39,000 bases of DNA from Kitasatospora sp. Root107 (GCF_001424875.1 NZ_LMCT01000004.1:95470-134469); one strand, 5' to 3'. Counted from the stretch's first letter, positions 8,512 to 17,179 are shown. Notes: generated by a model from the sequence alone, not told the origin. A program made the numbers and translations.

Positions 8512-9222
8512 TCAGGACAGCAGCCCCGTCCGGTGGGCGAGGACCGCCGCCTGGACCCGGCTGTCCGTGCCCGTCTTCACCAGGACGGCGCTGACGTGGG
8601 TCTTCACCGTGCCTACGCCGATGCCCAGTTGACGGCCGATCTCCGCGTTGGCGAGGCCCTGGCCCAGCAGTACGAGGACGTCGCGTTCCCGGCCGGTGAG
8701 CGCTGCCAGCCGCTGTCCGGGGACAGGGACGGGGCCGGAGGCCGGTGCCCCCTGGCGTCCCCGGCCGGCGTCGCCGTCGAGCATGCGCTCGATGACGGTG
8801 CGGGTGACCTTGGGTGAGAGGACCGCGTCGCCCGCGGCGGCGGCCCGGACGGCGCTGACCAGCTCCTGCGGGCCCTCGTCCTTGAGCAGGAAGCCGGTGG
8901 CGCCGGACCGCAGCGCGCGCGTCACGTTCTGCTCGTCGCCGAACGTGGTGAGCATGACCACCTGCGGCCGGGGCCGGAGGTCGAGCAGTCGCTCGATCGT
9001 GGCGAGCCCGTCGAGCACGGGCATCCGGATGTCGATCAGGGCCACGTCGGGACGGGTCTCACCGGCCACCCGCACGGCCTCCTCGCCGTTCGCCGCCTCG
9101 CCGACCACCTCGATGCCTTCGGCATGACGCAGGATCAGCCGGACGCCGTGCCGGACCAGCTCCTCGTCGTCGGCAAGCAGGACCCGGATCGGGCGGCGGT
9201 CGGAAGTGGGCAGGTCGGTCAC
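8512..9222 (-). CDS. Two-component response regulator, NarL/LuxR family
   Basis: With a GTG start at 9222 the protein is 236 residues. The receiver domain has acidic pocket residues at 18-19 (LLADDEE), phosphoacceptor Asp64 (ALIDIRMP) and the conserved Lys in LLKDEGP. A variable linker follows, then a LuxR helix-turn-helix at about 172-228 (LTGRERDVLVLLGQGLANAEI, then GTVKTHV). The start at 9222 is chosen over a GTG at 9234 because GGGAG lies 5 nt upstream and it produces a GTGA overlap with the kinase stop, implying translational coupling. It probably controls the downstream ABC transporter. Confidence 0.93.
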   Translation of the reverse strand: MTDLPTSDRRPIRVLLADDEELVRHGVRLILRHAEGIEVVGEAANGEEAVRVAGETRPDVALIDIRMPVLDGLATIERLLDLRPRPQVVMLTTFGDEQNVTRALRSGATGFLLKDEGPQELVSAVRAAAAGDAVLSPKVTRTVIERMLDGDAGRGRQGAPASGPVPVPGQRLAALTGRERDVLVLLGQGLANAEIGRQLGIGVGTVKTHVSAVLVKTGTDSRVQAAVLAHRTGLLS

Positions 9223-10895
9223 GGTGTCTCCCACGGTGGAGTGCGCGACACCATGGGTACGGCGAAGCGGTCGATCGTGGCCAACGTATCGCCACGGAAG
9301 CAGTATCGGGTGATGGTGAGCTGGTCAGGGCGGTCGGCAGCGGAGTCCTCGGACGGGAACGTCGAGTACAGGCAGCTCGTCACGGACTCCGGGTGGGCCG
9401 GCTCCCTCCCCGTCGCCGCCGCGCGTGCCGCTGTGCTGTCCCCGTACACGGCCTCCTCCACCATCGTGCGGGACATCCCGATCCGGGGCGGCTCGTGGTT
9501 GCGGGGGTCGGGTTCCGGGAACGCCTGGCCGACCAGCAGGAGGCCGCACATCATCAGCACGGCCACGCCGATCAGGCCGAGGAAGCCGCGGAGGGCCTGC
9601 ACGGCACGGCCTCGGACGCCGGCGGGTGCGTGGTCGGAGCGCGGTTCTGACGGTGACTCACGCGGTGGGACGCCCACGGCGGCCAGGCTCGCTCCCGGGT
9701 CCGGCCGCGCCGGGATCCGTGCGGTCACCGCGAAGCCACCGGCCGGCGTCGGGCCCGCCTCCAGGGTGCCGCCGAGCAGTGCGACCCGTTCCCGCAGCCC
9801 GACGAGGCCGCGCCCCGAGCCCAGGCCGGTCTCCGCCTCCGGGGGCACGGGCGGGAGCCCGTTGCGTACGAGCACCTCCACCCGGTCGTCGGTGTGGGCG
9901 ACCGCTACGGTGACCCGGGCTCCGGCGGCGTACCGGTGCACGTTGGTCAGCGACTCGCGCACCACCCGGTGCACCGCGCGCCGTACCTGGGCCGGACGGT
10001 CGTTCAGGTCGGGTCCCTCCCAGCTGAGATCGACGGGTATGCCGCCGCCGCGCGACTCCTCGGCCAGCGCCTCGACGTCGGACCGGGTACCCGTACTGTC
10101 GGTCAGCGCGTCGGTCCCGGTGTCCCGCCCCAACGGGCCCAGCACACCGAGCACTTCGCGAAGTTCCCGCATCGCCTCCGCGACCGACCGGCGGGTCAGG
10201 GCCGCCACGTCGCGCAGTTCGGGCGACTCCTTCTGCAGGGCCATCTCCAGGCCGCCCGTGTGCAGCGAGATCACGCTGAGCCGATGGCCGATCAGGTCGT
10301 GCATCTCGGCCGCGATCCGGGACCGTTCGTGGATCCGGGACTCGCTGTCCGCGAGCCGACGGGCCGCCTCCGCGGCGGCGGCACGTTCCCGGAGCGCCCG
10401 CAGCAGCCGGTCCTCCTGTCCGCCCGAGCTGCCGAGAAGTCCTGGCACCAGCAGCGTGGTGGCGGCGAGTACGGCGCCGAGCGCCAGCCCGAACGGGTGG
10501 CTGCCGAGCCCGAGGACCGGGGCGAAGACGGCGCCGACCAGCGTCGCCGGCACGGTCGAGGCGAGCAGCACAGCACTCCGGCGCCGAGGGACCGTCAGGT
10601 GCTTGGCCGTGGTGTACGCGGTCATGGCGGCCGGCAGCCCGGCGGCGGGCAGCAGGCCCAGGACGGCGGAGATGCCCAGCAGGCTCGTCACGGGAAAACG
10701 GCGGCGGACGGCGAGCAGAGCGAGGGCGACGGCACCGAGGAGGAGCTGGATCTCGCCGGACGGGCCCGGGCCCCCCAGGACCTGCTGGGTGAGGAGCATC
10801 AGCAGCCCGCCGCCGCTCACTTCCGCGAGCGCACGCCACAGCCCCCGGCCCTGGTTGCCGGGGGCTGTGAACGGACTTCGGGAGACGGGGGCCAT
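9219..10895 (-). CDS. Sensor histidine kinase (HisKA_3) with C-terminal membrane anchor and exported tail
   Basis: The 558-residue kinase begins with several membrane helices (about 30-160). It continues with a HisKA_3 dimerisation domain whose phosphorylated histidine is His199 (AAEMHDLIGHRLS). The ATPase domain has the N-box ESLTNVHRYA and the G-box GSGRGLVGLRERVALLGG. Most NarL-type kinases stop there. This one adds about 160 residues: a linker, one hydrophobic helix (FLGLIGVAVLMMCGLLLVG) and a tail of about 110 residues with two cysteines (SCLYSTF and RYCFRGD), probably outside the cell. Part of the tail (IGMSRTMVEEAVYG) recalls BamE/SmpA-like repeats, which is only a resemblance. It overlaps the regulator gene by 4 nt. 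Confidence 0.9.
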   Translation of the reverse strand: MAPVSRSPFTAPGNQGRGLWRALAEVSGGGLLMLLTQQVLGGPGPSGEIQLLLGAVALALLAVRRRFPVTSLLGISAVLGLLPAAGLPAAMTAYTTAKHLTVPRRRSAVLLASTVPATLVGAVFAPVLGLGSHPFGLALGAVLAATTLLVPGLLGSSGGQEDRLLRALRERAAAAEAARRLADSESRIHERSRIAAEMHDLIGHRLSVISLHTGGLEMALQKESPELRDVAALTRRSVAEAMRELREVLGVLGPLGRDTGTDALTDSTGTRSDVEALAEESRGGGIPVDLSWEGPDLNDRPAQVRRAVHRVVRESLTNVHRYAAGARVTVAVAHTDDRVEVLVRNGLPPVPPEAETGLGSGRGLVGLRERVALLGGTLEAGPTPAGGFAVTARIPARPDPGASLAAVGVPPRESPSEPRSDHAPAGVRGRAVQALRGFLGLIGVAVLMMCGLLLVGQAFPEPDPRNHEPPRIGMSRTMVEEAVYGDSTAARAAATGREPAHPESVTSCLYSTFPSEDSAADRPDQLTITRYCFRGDTLATIDRFAVPMVSRTPPWETP

Positions 10896-10975
10896 CGGCC
10901 CATTCTCACGGGCGGTGGTGCGGGTCCGGATGCGACCTGGGGATGAGCCGCTCTGTCGAAAGCCAGAGAGGAGCG

Positions 10976-11398
10976 CTACTCCTCCGGGTGCGCGAGCCGG
11001 CCGAGCAGCGCGACCACCGTGTCGCGTGGCACCGGGCTGAAGAACTCCGTGTCGACCTGCTCGACGGCGGCGATCGCCCGGGGCGCCAGTTCGGCCCCGG
11101 CGGCGGTCACCCGCAGCCGGCGGGCCCGGCTGTCGGCCGGGTCCACCTCGCGCTCGACCAGGCCCTTGGCCTCCAGGGTGCGTACCACCTGCGAGGTCAT
11201 CTTCACGTCGGTGCCCGCCTGCCGGGCCAGCGCCTGCTGGCTGGGGTGCTCACCCTGGCCGTTCAGCCACCAGGTGCAGGCGAGCAGCACGAACTGAACG
11301 TGCGTCAGGTCGAGCGGGGCCAGGGCCGTGGCGATGCCGCGCTGCCAGCGCAGGGTGGCATGCCAGAGCAGGAAGCCGGGACTCTCGGCCGGCTGCAC
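10976..11398 (-). CDS. MarR family transcriptional regulator
   Basis: The 140-residue protein has the winged-helix layout of MarR: helices around DLTHVQFVLLACTWWL, recognition helix region TDVKMTSQVVRTLEAKGLVER, and wing DPADSRARRLRVTAAG. MarR proteins are dimeric repressors released by phenolic or oxidative ligands. The GTG start lies 6 nt after the stop of the SRPBCC gene and has no ribosome binding site of its own, so translation is probably coupled. The operon promoter region carries a tandem dyad likely bound by this protein. Confidence 0.9.
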   Translation of the reverse strand: MQPAESPGFLLWHATLRWQRGIATALAPLDLTHVQFVLLACTWWLNGQGEHPSQQALARQAGTDVKMTSQVVRTLEAKGLVEREVDPADSRARRLRVTAAGAELAPRAIAAVEQVDTEFFSPVPRDTVVALLGRLAHPEE

Positions 11399-11404
11399 CG
11401 GCGG

Positions 11405-11824
11405 TCAGCCCCGGGCCGCGTGCGTGACCAGTGCGGCCATCGTGTCGGGCCAGTCGGCCGTGATGCCGGGGCCGATCTCCGGGCCGACCTGGTCGGCGCC
11501 CTCGCCGGTGATCTCCATCCGGTAGACCACCTCGGTACGCCCGGAGCCGAGCGGGGCGAGCCGGTGGGTGGTGCGCAGCACCAGCCCGCCGAAGCGGGCC
11601 TCGTCGGTGAAGTGCTCACCCTCGCCGAGCTCGACCACGGTCAGCTCGATCGGGTCCTCGCCGGGCGGGGTCATGGCGATCGTGGCGCCCACCGCGAACG
11701 GACCCCGGAAGTCGATCTTCTCGATCTCGCCGTTCCACTCGCCCCAGCCGTCCACATCGGCCCAGAGCTGCCAGATCGCCTCGGGTGCGGCGTCGGTCTC
11801 GATGCTGTGCTGGTAAGCCCACAC
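11405..11824 (-). CDS. SRPBCC (START-like) family protein
   Basis: The product is 139 residues with the SRPBCC/polyketide-cyclase-like fold. The N-terminus WAYQHSIETDAAPEAIWQLWADVDGWGEWN is the usual first strand, helix and tryptophan-rich turn. Alternating strands follow (TIAMTPPGEDPIELTVVELGE), and a long final helix closes the cavity. These proteins bind hydrophobic ligands; many act in co-expression with small regulators. The GTG at 11824 is preferred over one at 11836 because GGAGG lies 5 nt before it. It is the first gene of an operon with the MarR regulator, so its ligand may be the effector or related to it (inference). Confidence 0.85.
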   Translation of the reverse strand: MWAYQHSIETDAAPEAIWQLWADVDGWGEWNGEIEKIDFRGPFAVGATIAMTPPGEDPIELTVVELGEGEHFTDEARFGGLVLRTTHRLAPLGSGRTEVVYRMEITGEGADQVGPEIGPGITADWPDTMAALVTHAARG

Positions 11825-11843
11825 GGTTGCCTCCACGGCCTTG

Positions 11844-11875
11844 ATTGTCTACGCGAAGACTATCTGCGCGAAGAC
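11844..11875 (-). promoter_or_regulatory. Tandem dyad operator upstream of the SRPBCC-marR operon
   Basis: GTCTACGCGAAGAC at 11847-11860 and ATCTGCGCGAAGAC at 11862-11875 are related 14-mers one turn and a half apart, each with near-dyad symmetry around CGCG. The first extends to a 20-bp dyad (11844-11863) with 16 symmetric positions. Position, size and neighbouring gene suggest MarR autoregulation. Confidence 0.6.
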
Positions 11876-11900
11876 CATTAGTCCAGGGGAGCCCGCCGGG

Positions 11901-12869
11901 TCAGTGCGCCAGTAGGCGGGGCAGTGAGCTGTCGTTGCTGAGCAGCCAGGCCAGGTAGGACGGATTGGTGCCGGCCAGGTCCAGGTAGGCCGCCCGCAGG
12001 TCGGCGTACAGGTCGTCGAAGGCGGGCTCGCTGAGCGCGCGGGGCCGCCAGACCAGTAACAGGCGGACGCTGAACGGGTTGCCGTGCACGGGGCGGATCA
12101 CCGTGCCGGGGCCGGGCAGCGAGGTGGGCTGGCAGGGGCGGACGGCCTCGCCGGAGGCGACCAGTTCGGCGGCGGTGGCGTTGTCGCGGACCTGGACCAC
12201 CCGGGGGTTGAGCCCGGCCTCGGAGAGCACCCGGCGCAGTGCCGCGTACTCGTGGTCGGCGGTCGGGTCGACCATCCAGGCGTCGGCGGCCAGGTCCTGC
12301 AGTCGTACCACCGGCGAGCCGGCCGCCGGGTGGCTCAGGGCGAGGGCGACGAACTGTGGCTCGCGGGCGATCAGCACCCGGTGCTCGGCGTCGGCGGGCA
12401 GCCGGAGCGGGAAGCCCTCGCTCTCGTGCACCAGGGCGATGTCCAACTGGTCGGCGGCGACCAGGTGCAGCAGGGCGTTGGCGGAGATGTCGATCCGGAT
12501 GGTGGTGCGGGTGTCCGGCAGCCGGGCGTGCACCCGGCGCAGCCAGCTGGCCACCGCGCGGCTGCCGACGCTGCCGATCCGCAGCGTCAGGTGCTCGGAG
12601 TCGTCGGCCTCCTGGCGTGCGGCGGTGACCAGTTCGGCCATGTCGGTGATGATCGTCCGGGCCCGGGCGAGCACGGTGTGGCCGAGCGGGGTGAGCTGGC
12701 TGCCGGTCCGTTCGCGGGTGAACAGCCGTCCGCCGAGGGCTCGTTCGATCCGGTGCAGCTGGGTGCTGACGGAGGGCTGGCTCGTGCCGAGCTGCCGGGC
12801 GGCCTTCCGGACGCTGCCGGTGTCGGCGATCGCGCACAGCACACGAAGGTGTCTCACCTCGAGCTCCAC
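11901..12869 (-). CDS. LysR family regulator divergent from snapalysin (SnpR/MprR-like)
   Basis: The 322-residue protein has an N-terminal LysR helix-turn-helix (VRHLRVLCAIADTGSVRKAARQLG, then SQPSVSTQLHRIERALG) and a two-lobed effector-binding domain. In Streptomyces a LysR activator is typically divergent from the snapalysin gene snpA, which is the arrangement here. The GTG at 12869 is supported by a TATGCT -10 box at 12881-12876, 7 bp upstream, giving a leaderless mRNA; an alternative GTG at 12854 follows GGAG by 6 nt but would truncate the conserved N-terminus. The C-terminal residues (NDSSLPRLLAH) lie beyond the usual fold. Confidence 0.9.
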   Translation of the reverse strand: MELEVRHLRVLCAIADTGSVRKAARQLGTSQPSVSTQLHRIERALGGRLFTRERTGSQLTPLGHTVLARARTIITDMAELVTAARQEADDSEHLTLRIGSVGSRAVASWLRRVHARLPDTRTTIRIDISANALLHLVAADQLDIALVHESEGFPLRLPADAEHRVLIAREPQFVALALSHPAAGSPVVRLQDLAADAWMVDPTADHEYAALRRVLSEAGLNPRVVQVRDNATAAELVASGEAVRPCQPTSLPGPGTVIRPVHGNPFSVRLLLVWRPRALSEPAFDDLYADLRAAYLDLAGTNPSYLAWLLSNDSSLPRLLAH

Positions 12870-12933
12870 AGCGGGAGCATACGGCCGACCGGGGCATTCA
12901 CGCCAGGGACATGTCAGATTCGCCGGGAGGGGG

Positions 12934-12949
12934 TATAGGACGGCGCTAT
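12934..12949. promoter_or_regulatory. LysR-type dyad (ATAG-N7-CTAT) in the snpA control region
   Basis: ATAG at 12935-12938 and CTAT at 12946-12949 form an interrupted palindrome containing the T-N11-A pattern of LysR sites (T12936 to A12948). It lies in the 204-bp gap between the divergent regulator and protease genes. Confidence 0.45.
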
Positions 12950-13021
12950 CTCCGGCTGGCATCATCCGCAGGCCGGTCGCGGTGGCCGAAGCTCGGTGGC
13001 ACGACAGTCCGTCCCCCACTC

Positions 13022-13050
13022 CCAAAGCACTTGCCCCACAAGGGTTTTGG
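13022..13050 (+). promoter_or_regulatory. Imperfect hairpin or dyad just before the snapalysin start
   Basis: CCAAA (13022-13026) pairs with TTTGG (13046-13050), and CTTG (13030-13033) pairs with CAAG (13039-13042), separated by a symmetric 3 by 3 internal loop. It ends 12 nt before the GGAG ribosome binding site, so it could be a 5' UTR hairpin or an operator. Confidence 0.35.
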
Positions 13051-13073
13051 AAGCCATGAACTGGAGTCCCCAG

Positions 13074-13706
13074 ATGAAGCGCTCGATGCTCTCCGCCGCG
13101 GTGGCCGTCACCCTGGGCCTGTCCGCAGGGCTGCTGGCCGCGCCCGTCGCGAGTGCGGCCCCCCAGCCGCAGGCGGTCGCCCAGTACGCCGGATCGGCCG
13201 CCGAGCAGGCCGACGTCAAGGCCTTCCACGAGGCCGTGATGAAGTCCGCGCTGGCCAAGCAGGCGGCGAACCCGTACCTGCTCGCGGTGGTCGTCACCTA
13301 CGACGCCAGCAGTGCGCCGACCTTCCGCACGCAGATCTCCAACAGCACCCAGATCTGGAACGGTTCGGTGCGCAACGTGCAGCTCCGGTCCGGCACCAAC
13401 GCGGACTTCCGCTACTACGAGGGCAACGACTCGCGCGGCTCCTATGCCAGCACCGACGGCCACGGCCGTGGGTACATCTTCCTCGACTACCGGCAGAACC
13501 AGCAGTACAACTCCACCCGGGTGACCGCCCACGAGACCGGCCACGTGCTCGGCCTGCCGGACCACTACTCGGGCCCGTGCAGCGAGCTGATGTCGGGCGG
13601 CGGCCCCGGCACCTCCTGCACCAACGCCTACCCGAACACGACCGAGCGGAACCGGGTCAACAACCTCTGGGCGAACGGCCTGGCCGCGACCGTGGCCGCG
13701 CGCTGA
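13074..13706 (+). CDS. snpA: Snapalysin, secreted small neutral metalloprotease (M7)
   Basis: The 210-residue precursor has a signal peptide ([15 protein letters not shown], hydrophobic core, AAPVASAAP cleavage region near 29) and a mature zinc protease. The zinc-binding motif [11 protein letters not shown] spans residues 153-163, with His153, His157 and Asp163 as ligands and Glu154 as catalytic base. The following [15 protein letters not shown] is characteristic of snapalysins, including the cysteine that pairs with a second cysteine downstream (GTSCTN). The ATG at 13074 follows GGAG by 7 nt; an upstream ATG at 13056 has none. Snapalysin cleaves at aromatic P1' residues, a known family property. 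The divergent LysR is its likely activator. Confidence 0.95.
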   Translation: MKRSMLSAAVAVTLGLSAGLLAAPVASAAPQPQAVAQYAGSAAEQADVKAFHEAVMKSALAKQAANPYLLAVVVTYDASSAPTFRTQISNSTQIWNGSVRNVQLRSGTNADFRYYEGNDSRGSYASTDGHGRGYIFLDYRQNQQYNSTRVTAHETGHVLGLPDHYSGPCSELMSGGGPGTSCTNAYPNTTERNRVNNLWANGLAATVAAR

Positions 13707-13711
13707 CCTGA

Positions 13712-13764
13712 CGCACCGGCAGTGGCCCGGCCCCGTACCGATCGGGCCGGGCCACTGGCGTGCG
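13712..13764. terminator. Strong bidirectional stem-loop between snapalysin and phosphatase genes
   Basis: CAGTGGCCCGGCCC (13720-13733) pairs perfectly with 13744-13757 around a 10-nt loop. An outer CGCAC/GTGCG pairing (13712-13716 with 13760-13764) extends it. It begins 6 nt after one stop and ends 6 nt before the convergent stop, so it serves both genes. Confidence 0.75.
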
Positions 13765-13769
13765 TGGGG

Positions 13770-16127
13770 TCAACCCGCGGTCCGGCGGGCGAGCAGCAGG
13801 GCGACGTCGTCGGCGCGGTGGGAGGAGCGCCGGGCGTCCCGCAGCAGGTGGTCGGCCAGCGTGCCGAGTTCGGCGGCGGGGGAGTGGGCGAGGTCGGTGC
13901 GCAGGTCGTCCAGGCCCTCTTCGAGCGGGATGCCGGGTCGTTCGATCAGGCCGTCGGTGTACAGGGCCAGGATCGCGCCGACCGGCAACTGCAGTGTGCT
14001 GGTCGGGTACTTGGCGCCCAGGTCGATGCCCAGCAGCGGCCCGCCCTCCAGCTCGAGCGGCTCGGTGTGGCCGTCGGGTTGGCGCAGCAGCGGCGGCACG
14101 TGCCCGGCCCGGACGGCGAGTGCCTGGCCGGTGGCCGGGTCGAGCCGGATCAGGCAGCAGCTGGCCAGCAGTCCTGGGTCGAGATCGAGCAGCAGCTGAT
14201 TGGTCCGGGTCAGCACCTCGTCCGGCAGGCTGCCGCTGGTGGCGAACGCCCGGACCGCGCTGCGGAGTTGGCCCATGGTGGCGGCGGCTCCGACATTGTG
14301 TCCCTCGACGTCCCCGATCACCAGGAAGACCCCGGCGGGGGTGCTGATCGCGTCGTACCAGTCGCCGCCGATCTCCATGCCCCGGGTGCCCGGCAGATAG
14401 CGGGCGGCCACCGCGAGGCCGGGCACCTCCGGCAACCGGTGCGGCAGCAGCGCCTGTTGGAGACCCCGGGCGAGCGTGAACTCGGCGTCGTACAGCCGGG
14501 CCCGCTCCAGCGCCTGGGCGATCAGGCCGCCGAGTGCGGTGAGCACGGAGCGGTCCTCGCTGGTGAACCGCCGGGGCCGGTCGAAGCCCAGGATGCAGCT
14601 GCCGACCGGCAGCCCGGAGGCGATCAGCGGCAGGAAGGCCCAGGCCCGCATCTCGTCCTGGACGATGTCGGGGTAGGCGGCGAGCAGCTCGTCCGGCGAC
14701 TCGAAGAAGGCGGGGGCACCGCTGCTGAAGACCTCGGTGCCGGGCAGCCTGGCCCGGACCGAGGTGCCCTCGAACGGGGCGAGGAAGTCCTCGGGGTAGC
14801 CGGTCTGCGCAACCAGGTGCATCCGGCCCGAGCGGGCCAGGTAGAGCGCCATCTCCTGGCCGTCGAAGCCGGGCAGGATCTGGTCGATCACGCAGTCGCA
14901 GACCTCCTTGACGGTCACCGCCTCGGTCAGCGCGCTGGCCAGCTGGAGCAGGTGGTAAGTGGCCCCGAGGGTGGCGGGGACGGCGGGCGGTGCCTCCGGC
15001 AGCGCGGCCCGGTGGGCGCCCGGCGGTCCGGCCGGGACGATCCGTACGGTCAGGCCGTACGCGTCGGGATAGAGCGAGAAGGCCAGCCAGTGGCCGGGTG
15101 GGCGGGCGGCCAGGAAGGCGGTGGGCTGCTGGGCGAGCATCGCGGACCGGTAGCGGTCCTCGTATGCCGGTTCGGCCAACCAGGGGAGCACGGACCAGGG
15201 GTGATGGCCCGTCAGCTCCTCCCGGCCGAGTTCGAGCAGCAGTTCGGCGGCGTGGTTGAGGTAGCTGATTCGCCCGTCCGGGTCGAGCGCCACCACACCG
15301 TCGCGGAGCCGCTCGACCGCGGCCACGGCGGCGGCCGCGGCGTCGGTGTCGAGGGCGACCACACCGACCGTGCCGGGGCGGCCGGGGCGGCCGTGCAGGT
15401 CGAGCCCGCGCCGGCCGTCCCGCAGCCGGACCCGGAGGGTGAACGGCGCGTCCGCGCGCAGTGCGGCCAGCAGCGGCTCGATGTCGGCCGGCTCCAGGCG
15501 TTCGGTCAGCTCCTCGGCCCGGCCGCCGAAGTCCTCGGGGGCCAGGCCCAGCACGGCGAGCAGTGCCGGGTCCGCGGCGATCCGGCCGTCGGCGAGCCGC
15601 CAGTCCAGGCCGCCGGCCCGGGGCGCGGGCCCACCGGCGGTGGGGAGCGGCACCACCACCGGGCTGCGCGGCGCGGTCGGCACCTGGCCGGCCAGCGCGG
15701 CGGCGAGCCGGTTCGCGGTGGCCCGCAGCTGCCGCTTGGCGCCCGGCGGCGGTACGGCCGAGCTGGGCCAGAGCACGGCCAGCACGCCGAGCGGCTCGCC
15801 ATCGGCGCTGATCGGCGTACAGGCGAAGGCGTGCACGTACGGCAGCCCGACGGCGAGCCGGGGGAAGCGCCGCATGGTGTCGTCGGCGTCGGCCACCAGC
15901 ACCGTGCGGCCGGTCCGGTACGCCTCGGCGACCGGGAGCGGGGCGGCCACCGGGATGTGCCGGAAGGCGCTCAGCAGGTGCGGTGGGACGCCCGTGACGG
16001 TGCTCAGCACCAGCGACCGGCCGTCGGCCGAGCGCAGATAGAGCACGCCTCCGTAGGCCGAGGTGGTGCGGACCGCACGCAGCAGCGCCTCGGCGAGCAG
16101 AACCTCGGTGGATTCTCCCTGGCGCAT
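13770..16127 (-). CDS. GAF/PAS-sensing SpoIIE-type PP2C phosphatase
   Basis: The 785-residue protein is modular: an N-terminal GAF domain (about 5-140), a degenerate PAS-like segment (about 170-265), a PAS domain (about 268-360, with RDGVVALDPDGRISYLNHAAE), a second GAF domain (about 385-540), and a C-terminal SpoIIE phosphatase (about 555-783). The phosphatase metal residues are visible in GGDWYDAI, VIGDVEGHN and near the end in HRADDVALLLARR. Such enzymes dephosphorylate anti-sigma-factor antagonists; no anti-sigma or antagonist gene is nearby, so its partner is unknown. There is no transmembrane helix, so it senses cytoplasmic cues. The start has no ribosome binding site; CAGAGT at 16138-16133 suggests a leaderless mRNA. 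Confidence 0.92.
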   Translation of the reverse strand: MRQGESTEVLLAEALLRAVRTTSAYGGVLYLRSADGRSLVLSTVTGVPPHLLSAFRHIPVAAPLPVAEAYRTGRTVLVADADDTMRRFPRLAVGLPYVHAFACTPISADGEPLGVLAVLWPSSAVPPPGAKRQLRATANRLAAALAGQVPTAPRSPVVVPLPTAGGPAPRAGGLDWRLADGRIAADPALLAVLGLAPEDFGGRAEELTERLEPADIEPLLAALRADAPFTLRVRLRDGRRGLDLHGRPGRPGTVGVVALDTDAAAAAVAAVERLRDGVVALDPDGRISYLNHAAELLLELGREELTGHHPWSVLPWLAEPAYEDRYRSAMLAQQPTAFLAARPPGHWLAFSLYPDAYGLTVRIVPAGPPGAHRAALPEAPPAVPATLGATYHLLQLASALTEAVTVKEVCDCVIDQILPGFDGQEMALYLARSGRMHLVAQTGYPEDFLAPFEGTSVRARLPGTEVFSSGAPAFFESPDELLAAYPDIVQDEMRAWAFLPLIASGLPVGSCILGFDRPRRFTSEDRSVLTALGGLIAQALERARLYDAEFTLARGLQQALLPHRLPEVPGLAVAARYLPGTRGMEIGGDWYDAISTPAGVFLVIGDVEGHNVGAAATMGQLRSAVRAFATSGSLPDEVLTRTNQLLLDLDPGLLASCCLIRLDPATGQALAVRAGHVPPLLRQPDGHTEPLELEGGPLLGIDLGAKYPTSTLQLPVGAILALYTDGLIERPGIPLEEGLDDLRTDLAHSPAAELGTLADHLLRDARRSSHRADDVALLLARRTAG

Positions 16128-16146
16128 GTTCTACTCTGTGCGCCGC

Positions 16147-16187
16147 GCCACCGGGGGTGTCAACCGGAGGGCCGCCGGTGGCCGGTT
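16147..16187 (-). terminator. Two overlapping hairpins after the SDR gene
   Basis: GCCACCGG (16147-16154) pairs with CCGGTGGC (16175-16182), and AACCGG (16162-16167) alternatively pairs with CCGGTT (16182-16187). They fill the 76-bp gap between the SDR stop and the phosphatase start and probably terminate the SDR transcript. Confidence 0.4.
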
Positions 16188-16203
16188 ATTCGGGGAGCTC
16201 GGC

Positions 16204-17031
16204 TCAGCCGGGGAGCTCGGCGAAGGCCCTGGCGGCGGCCAGCTCGTCCCGGGCGGCCTGCTCGACCTGGTCGAGGTAGGCGTAGGCGTCCTGTCCTGCC
16301 GGGACCCGCAGCGGGGTGTCCTGCTCGGCGGCCACCAGCCTCAGGACCAGCTCGGCGAAGGACTCGGGCCGGTTCAGCCCGGGAGCGGTCTCCAGCTGCC
16401 GCATCGCCTCCCGCATCGGTTCGAGCTGCTCGGCGTAGGCCGGGACGCGCCGGGCGGTCTCGGCGATGACGGTGCCGTAGCGGGTGGCGAAGCCGCCGGG
16501 CTCGACCACCGAGACCCGGATGCCGAACGGCCGCACCTCGGCGGCCAGCGCCTGGCTCATGCCCTCCAGGGCGTACTTGCCGGTGACGTACGCGCTCAGG
16601 CCCGGGAACGCCATCCGGCCGGCCAGCGAGGAGACGTTGACGATGTGCCCGGACCCCTGGGCCCGGAGCAGCGGCAGCACGGCGCGGACCAGCCGCCAGG
16701 GTCCGACCACCAGGGTCTCCAGCTGGTCGCGCAGCTCCTGGTCGGAGACCTCCTCGACCGCGCCGATCAGGCCGCTGCCGGCGTTGTTGACCAGCACGTC
16801 CAGCCCGCCGAATCGGTCGGCGGCCAGCGCCACCGCCTCGTCCACCTGAGCCTGGTCGCGGATGTCGAGCGCGGCGGTGAGCACCCGGTCGGGGTGACGG
16901 CGGCTCAGCTCCGCCAGGGTGGCGGGCTTGCGGGCGGTGGCCAGGACGGTGTCGCCCGCTGCGGCGACGGCCTCCGCCAGGGCCAGGCCGAGGCCCGAGG
17001 AGCATCCGGTGATCAGCCAGCGACGTGCCAT
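16204..17031 (-). CDS. Short-chain dehydrogenase/reductase
   Basis: This is a classical SDR of 275 residues. It has the cofactor motif TGCSSGLG near residue 8, NNAG around residue 86, catalytic Ser in NVSSLAG and the Tyr-x3-Lys pair in AYVTGKYALEG, then the PGG(F) turn (VVEPGGFATR). Residues ATARK after the second strand favour NADP over NAD (inference). The ATG at 17031 follows a GGGGG tract; an upstream in-frame start would add residues unlike an SDR. It stands alone and the substrate is unknown. Confidence 0.93.
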   Translation of the reverse strand: MARRWLITGCSSGLGLALAEAVAAAGDTVLATARKPATLAELSRRHPDRVLTAALDIRDQAQVDEAVALAADRFGGLDVLVNNAGSGLIGAVEEVSDQELRDQLETLVVGPWRLVRAVLPLLRAQGSGHIVNVSSLAGRMAFPGLSAYVTGKYALEGMSQALAAEVRPFGIRVSVVEPGGFATRYGTVIAETARRVPAYAEQLEPMREAMRQLETAPGLNRPESFAELVLRLVAAEQDTPLRVPAGQDAYAYLDQVEQAARDELAAARAFAELPG

Positions 17032-17147
17032 GTATCCCCCTGCGGTCCGATCCGATCGGCCCACGGTCCCAGAAACAGGGGTCGGCTGCCGCACCGTGCG
17101 CGGGGGCGGTCGGAGGTGTCCGGGGGCGTGGCGGGCGGGCCGGCGAT

Positions 17148-17179
17148 GCGCCCCCGGTACGTACTGTCACCGAGGGCGC
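17148..17179 (-). terminator. Stem-loop terminator after the frameshifted repeat protein gene
   Basis: Arms at 17148-17158 and 17169-17179 pair over 11 positions around a 10-nt loop. The only imperfect position is a U-G wobble in the minus-strand transcript, consistent with terminating the gene that ends at 17221. Confidence 0.5.

Noticed and set aside
11825..11836. GTG at 11836 as start of the SRPBCC gene
   Set aside because: The GGAGG that serves as ribosome binding site lies downstream of it and 5 nt before the GTG at 11824.
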